A stretch of 64,000 nt of DNA from Streptomyces sp. AC550_RSS872 (GCF_019049285.1 NZ_JAGMUL010000028.1:1-64000), one strand, 5' to 3'. Counted from the stretch's first letter, positions 48,414-57,363 are shown. Notes: generated by a model from the sequence alone, not told the origin. Numbers and translations are program-made.

Positions 48414-49468
48414 CGGAACGGGAGATTCCCGAGCAGTATCTGGAGGGCTATGCCCAGATCCTGGCCGAGGTCGCGGCCACGGGGCGGCGGCTCACGCGGG
48501 AGGAGCTCACCTCCCGCAGGGACCTCGGTGAGCTGGCCGCGGACGCCGGTCACGGACTGCGGGCCCTCGTCAGCGCCCACCTGGCCGCCGCCCGCACGGC
48601 ATGGCCGGCCGTTCCCGGCTCGGCCGACAGCGCCCTGGCCGCCGTGCACCAGGTCATCGACGCCTTCTCCGAGGGCTACGAACGCGCCCAACGCAACGCC
48701 GTACGCCAGGAGGAGGCCGCCCGCCGGGAGTTCATCGACGACCTCCTCTACGGACGCAGCGACCTGGGCCGCCTCGCCGAACGTGCCGAACGCTTCGGCC
48801 TGCGCCTCTCGCACGCCCACGCCGTGGCCGTCGCCCAGGGCCCCACTGCCTACGAGGAAGGCGACAAGGTTCCCCAGCAGGTGGAACGCGCCCTCATCAC
48901 CCGCTTCGGCGACCGCAGCATCCTGCTCACCACCAAGGACGGCCGCATGCTGTGCATCGCCCCCGGCCATCAGGAGGAGGTCCTCGCGCACTTCGCCCAG
49001 CAGGCCCACGCGGCCACGGAAGGCGGCCGGGTCGCCGTCGGCCGCGCGCAGCCCGGACCCGGCGGAGTCGTCCACTCCTACGAAGAGGCGCTCAACGCCT
49101 TGGAACTGGCCGAGCGCCTGGAGCTGGAGGACCCGGTCCTCCACGCCGCCGATCTGCTCGTGTACCCCGTCCTGACCCGCGACCGGCAAGCCATGGCCGA
49201 TCTGGTGCTCAACAGCCTCGGCCCGCTCACCACGGCTCGGGGCGGCGCGGAGCCCCTCCTCAAGACCCTCACCGCCTACTTCGACGCGGGCTGCGTGGCC
49301 GCCGAGGCCGCCCGCCGCCTCTCGCTCAGCGTGCGCGCCCTGACCTACCGGCTGGAACGCATCCACAAGCTCACCGGCGCCGACCCCGCCGACCCGGCTC
49401 ACCGCTACCTGCTCCAGACCGCGGTGATCGGTGCCCGACTGCTGGACTGGCCGGCACAGGACCTCTGA
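48410..49468 (+). CDS. PucR/CdaR-family transcriptional regulator
   Basis: A 352-residue regulator. The N-terminal RsbRD/PucR-like helical domain (~1-110, QYLEGYAQILAEVA) and GGDEF-like middle domain (~115-240) precede the C-terminal PucR HTH (AGCVAAEAARRLSLSVRALT then RLERIHKLTGAD). It has no membrane region. The start is GTG 48410 with GGGAG upstream. It closes the right side of the biosynthetic cluster and could regulate it or the flanking genes. A short TTA-containing leader overlaps its start. Confidence 0.88.
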   Translation: MTEREIPEQYLEGYAQILAEVAATGRRLTREELTSRRDLGELAADAGHGLRALVSAHLAAARTAWPAVPGSADSALAAVHQVIDAFSEGYERAQRNAVRQEEAARREFIDDLLYGRSDLGRLAERAERFGLRLSHAHAVAVAQGPTAYEEGDKVPQQVERALITRFGDRSILLTTKDGRMLCIAPGHQEEVLAHFAQQAHAATEGGRVAVGRAQPGPGGVVHSYEEALNALELAERLELEDPVLHAADLLVYPVLTRDRQAMADLVLNSLGPLTTARGGAEPLLKTLTAYFDAGCVAAEAARRLSLSVRALTYRLERIHKLTGADPADPAHRYLLQTAVIGARLLDWPAQDL

Positions 49469-49483
49469 CGGCACACAGGTCGA

Positions 49484-49500
49484 GGCCCGGGGCACCCGGG
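49484..49500. terminator. Small hairpin between convergent genes
   Basis: 7-bp arms 49484-49490/49494-49500, 3-nt loop, between the PucR-like gene and the leftward membrane-protein gene. Confidence 0.4.
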
Positions 49501-49511
49501 CGCCGGCCTCC

Positions 49512-49877
49512 TCAGCGCGTCGGAAGGAACACCGTCAGGCGCCCCCAGGCCGCCAGCGTGAGCGCCGCGCACGGCACGAGCCACCACAGCCGCAGCCGGC
49601 GGCGTGCCACCGCCAGGACAGTGACCGGTACGGTGAGCAGGGCGGAGGCGAGGGCGATCGTTCCGAAGAGGTGGATGTGGTCGTACGCCTGGTGGTCCCA
49701 GGGGCCGAGCGGGTTCGACAGGTAGGCGACGGCGGTGGCGGCCGCCGCCACGAGGAAGCCGAGGACCAACAGGACCGCGCAGGCGGCGCCTTTCAGTCGC
49801 GAGGCCCGTGACGACGACTTCGGCGCCTTCGATGCCTGCGGTGCCCGCGGCTCCGGTGAATCCGGTGACACGGTCAC
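49512..49877 (-). CDS. Small membrane protein of the type VII-like effector operon
   Basis: 121 residues: a Ser/Pro/Lys cytoplasmic start, then three hydrophobic segments (GAACAVLLVLGFLVAAAATA, TIALASALLTVPVTVLAV and a last one near WWLVPCAALTLAAW). The GTG start overlaps the stop of the preceding effector-like gene (GTGA). No family recognised; as the last gene of a unit with a secreted cell-wall enzyme it may aid export or give immunity (inference). Confidence 0.75.
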   Translation of the reverse strand: MTVSPDSPEPRAPQASKAPKSSSRASRLKGAACAVLLVLGFLVAAAATAVAYLSNPLGPWDHQAYDHIHLFGTIALASALLTVPVTVLAVARRRLRLWWLVPCAALTLAAWGRLTVFLPTR

Positions 49878-51226
49878 GACTCCAGTGCCCGCTTCGCGTC
49901 CTCGACACTGTCGTCGAATCCGAGGCCGTACCGCTGGGCGTCGTCGCTGCGGTAATAGGGGCCGCCGTTGTAGCGCGCCGCGAGTTCCCGCATCTGTTCT
50001 CTCGTCATCCGCTCCGGCGGCACGTCGGCGAACTCGCTCTCGGCCTTGAGCTGGGCGAGGTACTCGGCGGCGATGTAGATGTTCTGGCCCGGGTCCCTGG
50101 AGGCGTTGACCACCTCTTCGCGCTGGGCGTCGGTGAGGTTCTGCGGGTCGTAGCCGAGGACTTCGGCGGACCGGCGTACCTGGATGGCGATCGGGCCCAT
50201 GGAGGTCTGGTCCGCCTCTCCCGTGCCGGGTAGGTGACGACGCACCCCGTAGGCGGCCTCGTCGATCCAGGAGGGGTCGCCCTCGACTTCCATCCAGGCG
50301 ATGCCCGCCACCATCTCGGGAGGCAGTCCGGAGCTGTGCGCGGCGTCGTTGATCAGCGCCTTGTTGCCCGAGATGTACCGGCGGCGCCCGGCGTCGTCGT
50401 CGGACGGCAGATACAGGTAGTGGTCCTGCGCGCCCGGCAGACCGGCGAGCCTGTCCCGGATGCGCCGGAGCGACGGCGAGACCGGCGTGTCGCCCGACAC
50501 CCCGGGGATCGAGTCGACCTTCGTGCCGGTGCCGGGAAGCTGGGTGTCCGGGTCGCGGCCGGCGTCGCTCACCTCCCGGCTCAGCGCGTCCACCGCGCCG
50601 ACCAGCAGGGCGGGGTAGGCGCTGTCCCCACCGCGGAAGTCCGGCAGGGACCGCAGGGCCGCCCGTATCTCGTGCACGCAGTCCTCCCGGGCCGCGGACT
50701 CCACCTGCTCGGCGTCGCCGTAGTGGCCCTGGGTGGCGTTGTAGTACTGCTCGGCCTCTTCGCGGATCGCGTCCACGTCGACGGTGAGTTCGGCAGCCCA
50801 GTCGAGGAAGCCGGTCGTGGCGCGCAGGTCCTCCCACTGACGCAGTGGCTCGGCGGCGCGCGCCGTGGGAGTGATCGCCTGCGCTTCCCGGGACATCACC
50901 TCGACCAGACGGTCCTCGGTGGTCCGCCCGCTCTCGAAGTGCCCCTTGGCCCGCTCGACGGCCGCCGCGTAGTCGTCCAGCGCCTTGCGTACGCGTCTGA
51001 AGGCCGCCGCGAGGTGCTCCGCCAGGTCGAACGCCTCCTTCAGCCGCCTGGTGTAACGCTCCCGGTGTGCGCTCTCCCACTCGACCTTCCCGGCCTTGCG
51101 GAAGTCGTCGTCGCACGAGGCCAGGAGGGTGTGCAGGCGGCCGTACTCGGCCGCGGTCCGTTCGATCAGCTGTGGGTTCGACGCGTCGAGGAACTCCACG
51201 TCCGCACGGTAGGCCATGGCGCTCAC
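49874..51226 (-). CDS. WXG100-like protein fused to a transglycosylase-like domain (probable type VII-secreted enzyme)
   Basis: A 450-residue protein without a Sec signal. Residues ~1-130 are helical with a WES turn in KAGKVEWESAHRE, like WXG100/ESX substrates that leave by a type VII system. The C-terminal ~190 residues resemble a lysozyme/lytic-transglycosylase fold: INDAAHSSGLPPEMVAGIAW with a candidate catalytic Glu in WMEVEGD, SMGPIAIQ, and ARYNGGPYYR. The enzyme would cut peptidoglycan. GTG start overlaps the small upstream partner gene. It could serve wall remodelling or competition. Confidence 0.75.
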   Translation of the reverse strand: MSAMAYRADVEFLDASNPQLIERTAAEYGRLHTLLASCDDDFRKAGKVEWESAHRERYTRRLKEAFDLAEHLAAAFRRVRKALDDYAAAVERAKGHFESGRTTEDRLVEVMSREAQAITPTARAAEPLRQWEDLRATTGFLDWAAELTVDVDAIREEAEQYYNATQGHYGDAEQVESAAREDCVHEIRAALRSLPDFRGGDSAYPALLVGAVDALSREVSDAGRDPDTQLPGTGTKVDSIPGVSGDTPVSPSLRRIRDRLAGLPGAQDHYLYLPSDDDAGRRRYISGNKALINDAAHSSGLPPEMVAGIAWMEVEGDPSWIDEAAYGVRRHLPGTGEADQTSMGPIAIQVRRSAEVLGYDPQNLTDAQREEVVNASRDPGQNIYIAAEYLAQLKAESEFADVPPERMTREQMRELAARYNGGPYYRSDDAQRYGLGFDDSVEDAKRALES

Positions 51227-51564
51227 CGGTCCTCGGGCACGATGTAACGGCCGTTGTCGAGCAGGTCGTCCATCGCGCGCTGCGCGCTCGCGTCTGCCCG
51301 CACATACGCGTTTCCCGTCGAGCGCAGCCTGGTCGACAGGGCCGACAGCAACGTCACCAGGTCGCCGTACTGATCATGCGCGTACCGAGCGAAGTCCTCG
51401 ACCGCTTCGGCCACTTGGGGATGCGAGCGCGGCACGCGGCACTGCGTGGCGTTCTCCCCGTCCATGCGCCCGGCGTACAGCAGTCCGGCCAGCTCGTTCA
51501 GCAGATGCGAACTGCCGTCGATGGACTCGGCTTCTGCCGAGAACCCTCCAGGCCCCGTGGTCAT
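51223..51564 (-). CDS. Small ESX-type (EspC/DUF2580-like) partner protein
   Basis: A 113-residue helical protein without signal peptide or Cys in the core, of the size and pattern (SIDGSSHLLNELAGLL, YAHDQYGDLVTLLSALSTRL) seen in ESX-associated small proteins. ATG 51564 is chosen for its GGGGGAG ribosome site over an earlier in-frame start at 51603. It overlaps the effector-like gene by GTGA, giving the classic small-partner plus large-substrate order. The secretion machinery itself is not in the window. Confidence 0.7.
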   Translation of the reverse strand: MTTGPGGFSAEAESIDGSSHLLNELAGLLYAGRMDGENATQCRVPRSHPQVAEAVEDFARYAHDQYGDLVTLLSALSTRLRSTGNAYVRADASAQRAMDDLLDNGRYIVPEDR

Positions 51565-51632
51565 CGCTCCCCCGATGTCGACAATGATCGCGACCGTGAG
51601 CATGCCAGTTGCGGATGCAATCTGTCACGCTG

Positions 51633-52424
51633 TCACAGGTCGGTCCCCCCGCTGACGTCCAGATACTGACCGGTGATCCAGCGGGAGTCGTCGGAGGCGA
51701 GGAACGCCACCACGTCCGCCACGTCGGAGGGCCTGCCGATCCGGTCGAAGACCGAGCGTGCGGCCAGGGCGGCCCGCGCCTCGGGCGTCGTCCTGCGCCG
51801 GGCGTTCATGTCCGTCTCGATGAACCCGGGTCCGACCGTGTTGACGGTGATGCCACGAGGGCCGAGTTCCTTCGCCAGAGCCGGCGTCATCGTGTCCAGC
51901 GCGCCCTTGGACATGGCGTAGGCCAGCGACTCCGGAAAGGCGCGCCGCGAGGCGAGGGAGGAGACGTTGACGATACGGCCGCCGTCACGCATCCGCGGCA
52001 GCGCGTTCTGCACGAGGAAGAACGGCGCCTTGGCGTTGACGGCCATCATGCGGTCGAAGACCTCGGGAACCGCCTGCCCCACCGGCCCCGAACCGCTCGC
52101 CCCCGCGTTGTTCACCAGGATGTCCAACGAGGCCTCGGTACCCGCCGCCTCATCGCCCCGCTCCCCCCGCAACCCGGCGTCGAAGGCCTCGAAGACCGCG
52201 GCGGCGTCGCCCGGCACGCCGAGCTCGGCCCCGAGCGCGAAGGCCCGCCCGCCGTTCCGCCGTATCTCCCCCACGACTTCCAGGGCGGCGGCCTCACTGC
52301 GCCCGTAGTGGACGCCGACCAGCGCCCCGTCGCGGGCGAGGCGGGTGGCGATGGCGCGGCCGATGCCCCGGCCGGCCCCGGTGACCAGTGCGATCTTGCC
52401 CGTCAGCGCGCGTTCGATGTTCAC
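51633..52424 (-). CDS. Short-chain dehydrogenase/reductase
   Basis: A 263-residue SDR of the FabG/glucose-1-dehydrogenase type: TGAGRGIGRA, NNAGASGSG, catalytic Ser in VNVSSLASR and YAMSK, C-terminal GQYLDVSGG. GTG 52424 is taken as the start, overlapping the stop of the upstream epimerase (GTGA), since the longer in-frame extension has no ribosome site. Substrate unknown. Confidence 0.9.
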   Translation of the reverse strand: MNIERALTGKIALVTGAGRGIGRAIATRLARDGALVGVHYGRSEAAALEVVGEIRRNGGRAFALGAELGVPGDAAAVFEAFDAGLRGERGDEAAGTEASLDILVNNAGASGSGPVGQAVPEVFDRMMAVNAKAPFFLVQNALPRMRDGGRIVNVSSLASRRAFPESLAYAMSKGALDTMTPALAKELGPRGITVNTVGPGFIETDMNARRRTTPEARAALAARSVFDRIGRPSDVADVVAFLASDDSRWITGQYLDVSGGTDL

Positions 52425-53401
52425 GAGGACCCCCTGTCCGTGGTGGAGCAGTACAGGAACTGCCGGTACCACTGCTCATGGTGGGACAGCCCTCGCGCGA
52501 ACCCGGTCCCGGGATCCGCCCCCACACCGGCCCAGAACCCGTCGTCCGCGAACCAGTGGTCCACGGCGAGCAGGTCGAGGTGGTGCAGTGCGCGCGGCTG
52601 CCCGGCGAGCCGTGTCCGGGCCTCTTCGATGTCCAGCGGGGCGCCGGGCAGGTGCAGGTCGAGCAGGTCGGCCACCGTGTCGAGCAGCTCCGAACTGTCC
52701 ACCGGCCTCGGGTGGTTGACGTGATGCACGCCCGACAGTTCCCGCTCCGACAGCCCGGCGGCGAGCACCGCACGTCCCAACGCCCGTACGTCGACGACGG
52801 AGTGCCGGGCGGCACATCCTTTGAGGGGCGCCGACAGCAGTCCCAGTACGGCGACCAGGCCCGGCACCACCCATCGGTCGCCGGCGCCGAGCACGAGGTG
52901 CGGGCGCAGCACGACGCCTCCCGCGTCCAGCACATGCCGCTCGGCGGCGACGCGGGAACGGCTGGTCGGTGAGGCCGGTGCGAGCGGTGGCCCGCCCGGG
53001 GGCGCGGCGGTGAAGGGCCCTTGTCCGTAGACGGCGGCCGTGCTCACGTAGACGACGCGGGCCACTCCGGCGCGCGTCGCCTCCTCGACGAGGGCGCGGG
53101 TGCCGTGGTCGTTGACGGCCTCGGTGAGCCGTTCGTCGGCGCCGATGTGGGAGGCGCAGTGCAGGACGACGTCGACGCCGTCGCAGACACCGCGCAGGGA
53201 CGACGGATCGGTCAGGTCGGCCCGTACGACGTCCGCCGCCGGCGCGTCAGCGGGATCGACGCCGCGTGGCAGGCTCCCCGGATCCCGTAACACGAGCCGG
53301 ACCGGGGGTGGTACGTCGCCGCCCCGCGACTCCCGTAGGGCCGCGACGACATGGCCGCCGATGAAGCCGCTGCCTCCGGTGACGAGGATGCGTGGTGACA
53401 A
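52421..53401 (-). CDS. NAD-dependent epimerase/dehydratase-family protein
   Basis: A 326-residue extended SDR with TGGSGFIGGHVVAAL at the N-terminus and Asp in VRADLTD. The usual YxxxK is not intact: STAAVYGQG marks the Ser region but the expected Tyr-Lys site reads SPTSRSRVAAER (no Tyr). That could change or abolish catalysis. The start is TTG 53401 with GGGAGG upstream. Coupled to the SDR that follows. Resembles sterol/3-beta-HSD-type or NmrA-near epimerases; role unknown. Confidence 0.82.
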   Translation of the reverse strand: MSPRILVTGGSGFIGGHVVAALRESRGGDVPPPVRLVLRDPGSLPRGVDPADAPAADVVRADLTDPSSLRGVCDGVDVVLHCASHIGADERLTEAVNDHGTRALVEEATRAGVARVVYVSTAAVYGQGPFTAAPPGGPPLAPASPTSRSRVAAERHVLDAGGVVLRPHLVLGAGDRWVVPGLVAVLGLLSAPLKGCAARHSVVDVRALGRAVLAAGLSERELSGVHHVNHPRPVDSSELLDTVADLLDLHLPGAPLDIEEARTRLAGQPRALHHLDLLAVDHWFADDGFWAGVGADPGTGFARGLSHHEQWYRQFLYCSTTDRGSS

Positions 53402-53568
53402 GGTGGGGCCTCCCTCTGGCCGACCGTTCCGCGGGCCATGATCAACAGTCGGTGACGAACCCGCCGCGGGTCAATCTCGCCTGGGCTCGCCGCACCCCGC
53501 ACCCCGACGGTCGGACCCCTTCCGTAGAGTCGGTCCGGTCGGTGCCCCGGCCATGGAAAGGAACCCCC

Positions 53569-54528
53569 GTGCGGCTGCGCTGTGCTGTGCTCGACGACTT
53601 CCAGAACGTGGCGACGGAGGTCGCCGACTGGTCGCCGCTCGCGAACGAGGTGGAGGTCGTCCCGTTCACGGCCCACTTCCCCGACGAGGACACCCTGGCC
53701 GTGGCCCTCGCCGACTTCGACATCGTGGTCACCCTGCGGGAGCGCGTCCCCTTCCCCGCCTCCCTGATCGCCCGGCTCCCCCGGCTGAAGCTGCTCATCG
53801 CCTCCGGCATGCGCAACACGGTCATCGACTACGCCGCCGCCGAGGCGCACGGCGTCACCGTCTGCGGCACGGCCAGCACCTCGACCCCGCCCGTCGAACT
53901 CACCTGGGCCCTACTGCTGGGCCTGGCCCGCGGTCTCGTCGAGGAGAGCAACGCCCTGCGCTCCGGCGGCCCCTGGCAGCAGACGGTCGGCGCCGACCTG
54001 CACGGGCGTCGCCTCGGACTGCTCGGCCTCGGCAAGATCGGCAGCCGCGTGGCCCGGGTCGGCCTCGCCTTCGGCATGCGTGTCACCGCCTGGAGCCAGA
54101 ACCTGACCAAGGAGTACGCCGACGAGGTGGGCGTCCACCTGGCCGCCTCCAAGGAGGACCTGCTCGCCGAGAGCGACTTCGTCTCGATCCACCTCGCCCT
54201 CAGCGACCGCACCCGCGGCCTCCTCGGGCCCGCCGAGATCGCCCTGCTCAAGCCGACGGCGTATCTGATCAACACCTCACGCGCGGCGATCGTCGACCAG
54301 GAGGCGCTGCTCGGCGCCCTGCACGCGGGCCGTATCGCCGGCGCCGGCGTGGACGTCTTCGACGCCGAGCCCCTCCCCGCGGACCACCCGATGCGCACGG
54401 CCCCCCGGCTGCTCGCCACACCCCATCTGGGCTATGTCTCGCAGGCCAACTACGCGACGTACTACGGCCAGGCGGTCGAGGACATCCAGGCGTACCTGGC
54501 GGGTTCACCTCTACGACGGCTGCCCTAA
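53569..54528 (+). CDS. D-2-hydroxyacid dehydrogenase family protein
   Basis: A 319-residue NAD-dependent D-isomer 2-hydroxyacid dehydrogenase: GLLGLGKIGSRVARV (NAD), INTSRAAIVDQ (substrate Arg), AEPLP and TPHLGYVS (catalytic Glu and His). The start is GTG 53569 after GGAAAGGAA. No ACT domain; closer to glyoxylate/hydroxypyruvate-type than to SerA. Divergent from the epimerase gene; its stop overlaps by 4 bp the stop of the convergent DUF2087 gene. Confidence 0.92.
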   Translation: MRLRCAVLDDFQNVATEVADWSPLANEVEVVPFTAHFPDEDTLAVALADFDIVVTLRERVPFPASLIARLPRLKLLIASGMRNTVIDYAAAEAHGVTVCGTASTSTPPVELTWALLLGLARGLVEESNALRSGGPWQQTVGADLHGRRLGLLGLGKIGSRVARVGLAFGMRVTAWSQNLTKEYADEVGVHLAASKEDLLAESDFVSIHLALSDRTRGLLGPAEIALLKPTAYLINTSRAAIVDQEALLGALHAGRIAGAGVDVFDAEPLPADHPMRTAPRLLATPHLGYVSQANYATYYGQAVEDIQAYLAGSPLRRLP

Positions 54529-55109
54529 GCGGCGGGCGTGGCCTCGGCCGGCCTGCGGTAGATGCCCTCGCTCCGGCGCAGATGGTGCAGGTCCACCAGA
54601 TAGCGCCGGAGCGTCACATGGTCGATGTCGTCGCTGCCCTCGCACCAGGCCCGCAGCTTCTCGTTGACGGTCCGCTCCGGGTACTCGACGCCCGGCTCGA
54701 AGGTCCGCTCGGCGATGTGCCGCAGCACGAGCTTCTTACGGGTCCACCGTGCGGGCAGCCGGACCAGCCGCCCGTCCCGGACGAAGGTCCGCAGGACCAG
54801 GTCGGCGGCCCGCTGCTCCCCGGACGCGCGGCTCTCGGCGGCCCCGGCGTCGCGCTCCCGCCGGGCAGCCGTTCGCGCGTACTCCTTGAACAGGCTGTAG
54901 GCCACGCCCAGTTCCCCGTCGTCCCCGGTCGTCACCACGCCCTGCTCCCGCAGCCGCAGCAAGGCCGTGGCCGTCTCCTTGGCGGGCAGCCCCGCCGCCC
55001 GGGCGACCTGCTCGGCGCTGCCCGCGCCCAGCGCCACGGCCGCGAAGGCGCGTACCCGGCTCTCCTCGGCGAACAGTCGGACCAGTTGTTCCGTCGGATC
55101 GGTTGCCAT
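54525..55109 (-). CDS. HTH / DUF2087-domain protein
   Basis: A 194-residue probable DNA-binding protein. The first ~80 residues form a winged-helix-like segment (GSAEQVARAAGLPAKETATA). The C-terminal half matches DUF2087 (LPARWTRKKLVLRHIAERF-like run, PERTVNEKLRAW, DHVTLRRYLVD, GIYRR). ATG start without a clear ribosome site, so it may be leaderless. Regulatory target unknown; it faces the dehydrogenase gene. Confidence 0.85.
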   Translation of the reverse strand: MATDPTEQLVRLFAEESRVRAFAAVALGAGSAEQVARAAGLPAKETATALLRLREQGVVTTGDDGELGVAYSLFKEYARTAARRERDAGAAESRASGEQRAADLVLRTFVRDGRLVRLPARWTRKKLVLRHIAERTFEPGVEYPERTVNEKLRAWCEGSDDIDHVTLRRYLVDLHHLRRSEGIYRRPAEATPAA

Positions 55110-55168
55110 GCCCGGAGGCTAGTGGACCCTGGCCCGCGGGGCTGAGCGATTTTTCGGCGGCCCCGGTC

Positions 55169-56029
55169 TCATCCGTACCGATAGATCCCGGACATGTCCT
55201 CCAGCTCGTCCGGAGTGACGTCCCACGGTGGCAGCTTCTCGTTGCGGGCGACGATCCGGCCGTACTGGGAGCTGCCTCGCCCCGGTGGCTTCGCCGGCGC
55301 ATAGCGGTGTTTGCGGTGGCGCCGCTGCCAGCGCTGCCACTGCATGTCGACGAAGGCGTGGACCAGCCAGAAGACGGGGTCGTTGACGGACGCGCCGCCG
55401 AGCATGGTGCCCCCGACCCAGCGGTGGACCCGGTTGTGGTTGCGCCACGGGTCGTTGCGGCTGCCCCACCCCTCCATCTTGTTGCGGAAGCCCTTGGTCA
55501 CCGTGGAGTCCCACGGGGAGACGTCGTAGGCGGGGTCCTTCAGCGCCCAGTTCAGATCGTCCCGCGTGGGCAGGTCGATCGGCCGGCGCGAGCGGCCCAG
55601 GTCCCGGGTGAGGAACTCGACGTTGGTGATCCTCGCCCTGAGGGTCCAGTTGCCCGTCGCGTAGGCGAACGGCCCGGTCATCACCCGCCGGTCCAGGGGC
55701 CGCCCGTTGCCGCCGAGCAGATCGTCGGTCCACGGCACCGAGGTGGTCGAACGGTCCCGGGTCCAGTCCCAGTACGGCACCGTCACCGAGTCGTCGACGC
55801 GGCGCAGGGCGTTCTCCAGGTCCAGCACGAACCGGCGGTGCCAGGGCAGGAACGAGGGCGTCATATGGGCGGCGCGCAGGCCCCGGTCGCCGTCCCCGCG
55901 GAAGTGCTCGATGTGCAGCCGTACGAACTCGTCGTACTCACCACTGCGTTTGACCTCGAGCAGTGCCTCGACGAACCGCCGCCGCTCGGTGCGCGTCAGT
56001 TTGCTGACGTTCTTACGCACGTACACCAT
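55169..56029 (-). CDS. melC2: Tyrosinase (MelC2 type)
   Basis: A 286-residue binuclear copper monooxygenase oxidising phenols to quinones (melanin). CuA ligands: H39 (RLHIEHF), H55 (AAHMTPS), H64 (LPWHRRF). CuB ligands: two His in HNRVHRWVGG and one in FWLVHAFVD, where the usual HH pair is VH, leaving the metal-binding second His. Length fits the family. It lacks its own signal and relies on the MelC1 chaperone, whose gene overlaps by 17 nt upstream. The sequence is nearer the second type of Streptomyces tyrosinase (MelD2) than to the classical one, judged by eye. Confidence 0.92.
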   Translation of the reverse strand: MVYVRKNVSKLTRTERRRFVEALLEVKRSGEYDEFVRLHIEHFRGDGDRGLRAAHMTPSFLPWHRRFVLDLENALRRVDDSVTVPYWDWTRDRSTTSVPWTDDLLGGNGRPLDRRVMTGPFAYATGNWTLRARITNVEFLTRDLGRSRRPIDLPTRDDLNWALKDPAYDVSPWDSTVTKGFRNKMEGWGSRNDPWRNHNRVHRWVGGTMLGGASVNDPVFWLVHAFVDMQWQRWQRRHRKHRYAPAKPPGRGSSQYGRIVARNEKLPPWDVTPDELEDMSGIYRYG

Positions 56030-56522
56030 GCTGTGCCTCCCCGTGCGGCCCGTGCGGGTGCCCGCCGTCGAACGGTCCGGGGGCCAGGTCGCGCAGCCGC
56101 CGCAGGGGGCCGAGCTCGTCGACGGCGGCGCGGGTCGCCTCCAGCGGGGTGCCGTACCAGCTGTAGTGGTCGACCATGCTCAGCCAGGTGCCGTCGGCAC
56201 GGCGCATCAGATGCAGCGGCCGGCCGTCCACGGTGACCTGCCACTCGGCTCCGAGGGCGGAGAGGCCATGGAGGGGAAGGGGCGCGCCCTGGATGCGGCG
56301 GCCGCGGTAGGTCTCGTCGAAGGGGGTGCCGGTGTCCGGCTGCCCGTCCGCGGGCTGTGCGGGCCGGGAAGCGGTGACGACCGGGGCGAGCGCGACGGCG
56401 GCGGAGGCGAGCAGCACCCGCGCGACCTCCCGCCGTGTCCGCCGCTCCGGCTCGCTCCGCACCGGGGCGGCGCCCGCCTCCTGCACCGCACCCACCGGCA
56501 CTCCGTCTGCGCTGACGGCCAT
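56013..56522 (-). CDS. melC1: Tyrosinase copper chaperone MelC1
   Basis: A 169-residue MelC1-type protein that loads copper into the tyrosinase and carries it out by the Tat route. The Tat signal is visible as ERRTRREVARVLLASAAVAL. The mature part has the family core RRIQGAPLP, VDGRPLHLMRRADGTW and MVDHYSWYGTP, with His residues that deliver copper. The C-terminal tail is His-rich (GGHPHGPHGEAQHG). Overlaps melC2. Confidence 0.92.
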   Translation of the reverse strand: MAVSADGVPVGAVQEAGAAPVRSEPERRTRREVARVLLASAAVALAPVVTASRPAQPADGQPDTGTPFDETYRGRRIQGAPLPLHGLSALGAEWQVTVDGRPLHLMRRADGTWLSMVDHYSWYGTPLEATRAAVDELGPLRRLRDLAPGPFDGGHPHGPHGEAQHGVRA

Positions 56523-56612
56523 CGCTCACTCCTCGTACGGTTCGGCTGTTCGTACGAGTAACCGTGCGGGGTGCTCCACGGTCACCGCCGAAGCGCCCAT
56601 ACGGTGCAATGG

Positions 56613-57230
56613 TCAGCTGGTCCAGAAGTCCCACCAGCGGGTCAGGATCAGCATGCCGACGATCCCGATGTGCAGCACGGGAAGCACCCAGGTGAACTCC
56701 GCGAAGAAGGTCTTCACCGGGCCCGGCGCGGGCAGGAAGTCGTGACGCACGACGAAGGACGTCACGTACCAGAACAGCGGGATCGTCCCCAGCCAGGCCA
56801 GGCAGCACCACAGGCACAGGGCGTCGATCCGGTACAGGGACTCGAACTGGAGCCAGGAGACGAACCCGACGCCGAAGAGGCATCCGGCCGCGAAGGTCAG
56901 CCAGTACCAGCGCGGAAACGTGGCCCCGGCCAGCAGACTGACGCCGACGCAGACCACGATGCCGTAGGCCACAAGGCCCAGCATCGGGTTGGGGAACCCG
57001 AAGGCCTCGGCCTGGTCGCTCTCCATCACGCTGCCGCAGGACACCACGGGGTTGAGGCTGCACCCCGGTGTGAAGTCCGGGTCCTCCAGCAGCTTGAACT
57101 TGTCGAGGGTGATGACCCAGGAGGCCAGCAGTCCGGCCGCCCCGCAGACCACCAGCAGCAGGGCGAACGCCCGGCTGCCACCGACGGTGGGGCGCGAAGG
57201 ACGTGCGGTGTCGCTCGAGTCAGGGGCCAC
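56613..57230 (-). CDS. Vitamin K epoxide reductase (VKOR) family protein
   Basis: A 205-residue membrane protein with about five helices. The redox Cys pairs are C57 and C65 (PGCSLNPVVSC) and the CxxC in ALCLWCCL. Bacterial VKOR replaces DsbB in forming disulfides through a Dsb/Trx partner. GTG start. Next to tyrosinase, MelC1 and several Cys-containing small secreted proteins, some of which may be clients (inference). Confidence 0.92.
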   Translation of the reverse strand: MAPDSSDTARPSRPTVGGSRAFALLLVVCGAAGLLASWVITLDKFKLLEDPDFTPGCSLNPVVSCGSVMESDQAEAFGFPNPMLGLVAYGIVVCVGVSLLAGATFPRWYWLTFAAGCLFGVGFVSWLQFESLYRIDALCLWCCLAWLGTIPLFWYVTSFVVRHDFLPAPGPVKTFFAEFTWVLPVLHIGIVGMLILTRWWDFWTS

Positions 57231-57363
57231 CGCGCGACCTTATCGACGGCCCGCGCGACTTCCCGGCGTACGCTCCGCCGTCCGGCGGACATCACGGCGG
57301 CCATCCGCCCGATCGGGGGACCGGGCCGGACCGGACCGGGGAGCGGGTGCGGGTGCGGGGCGG

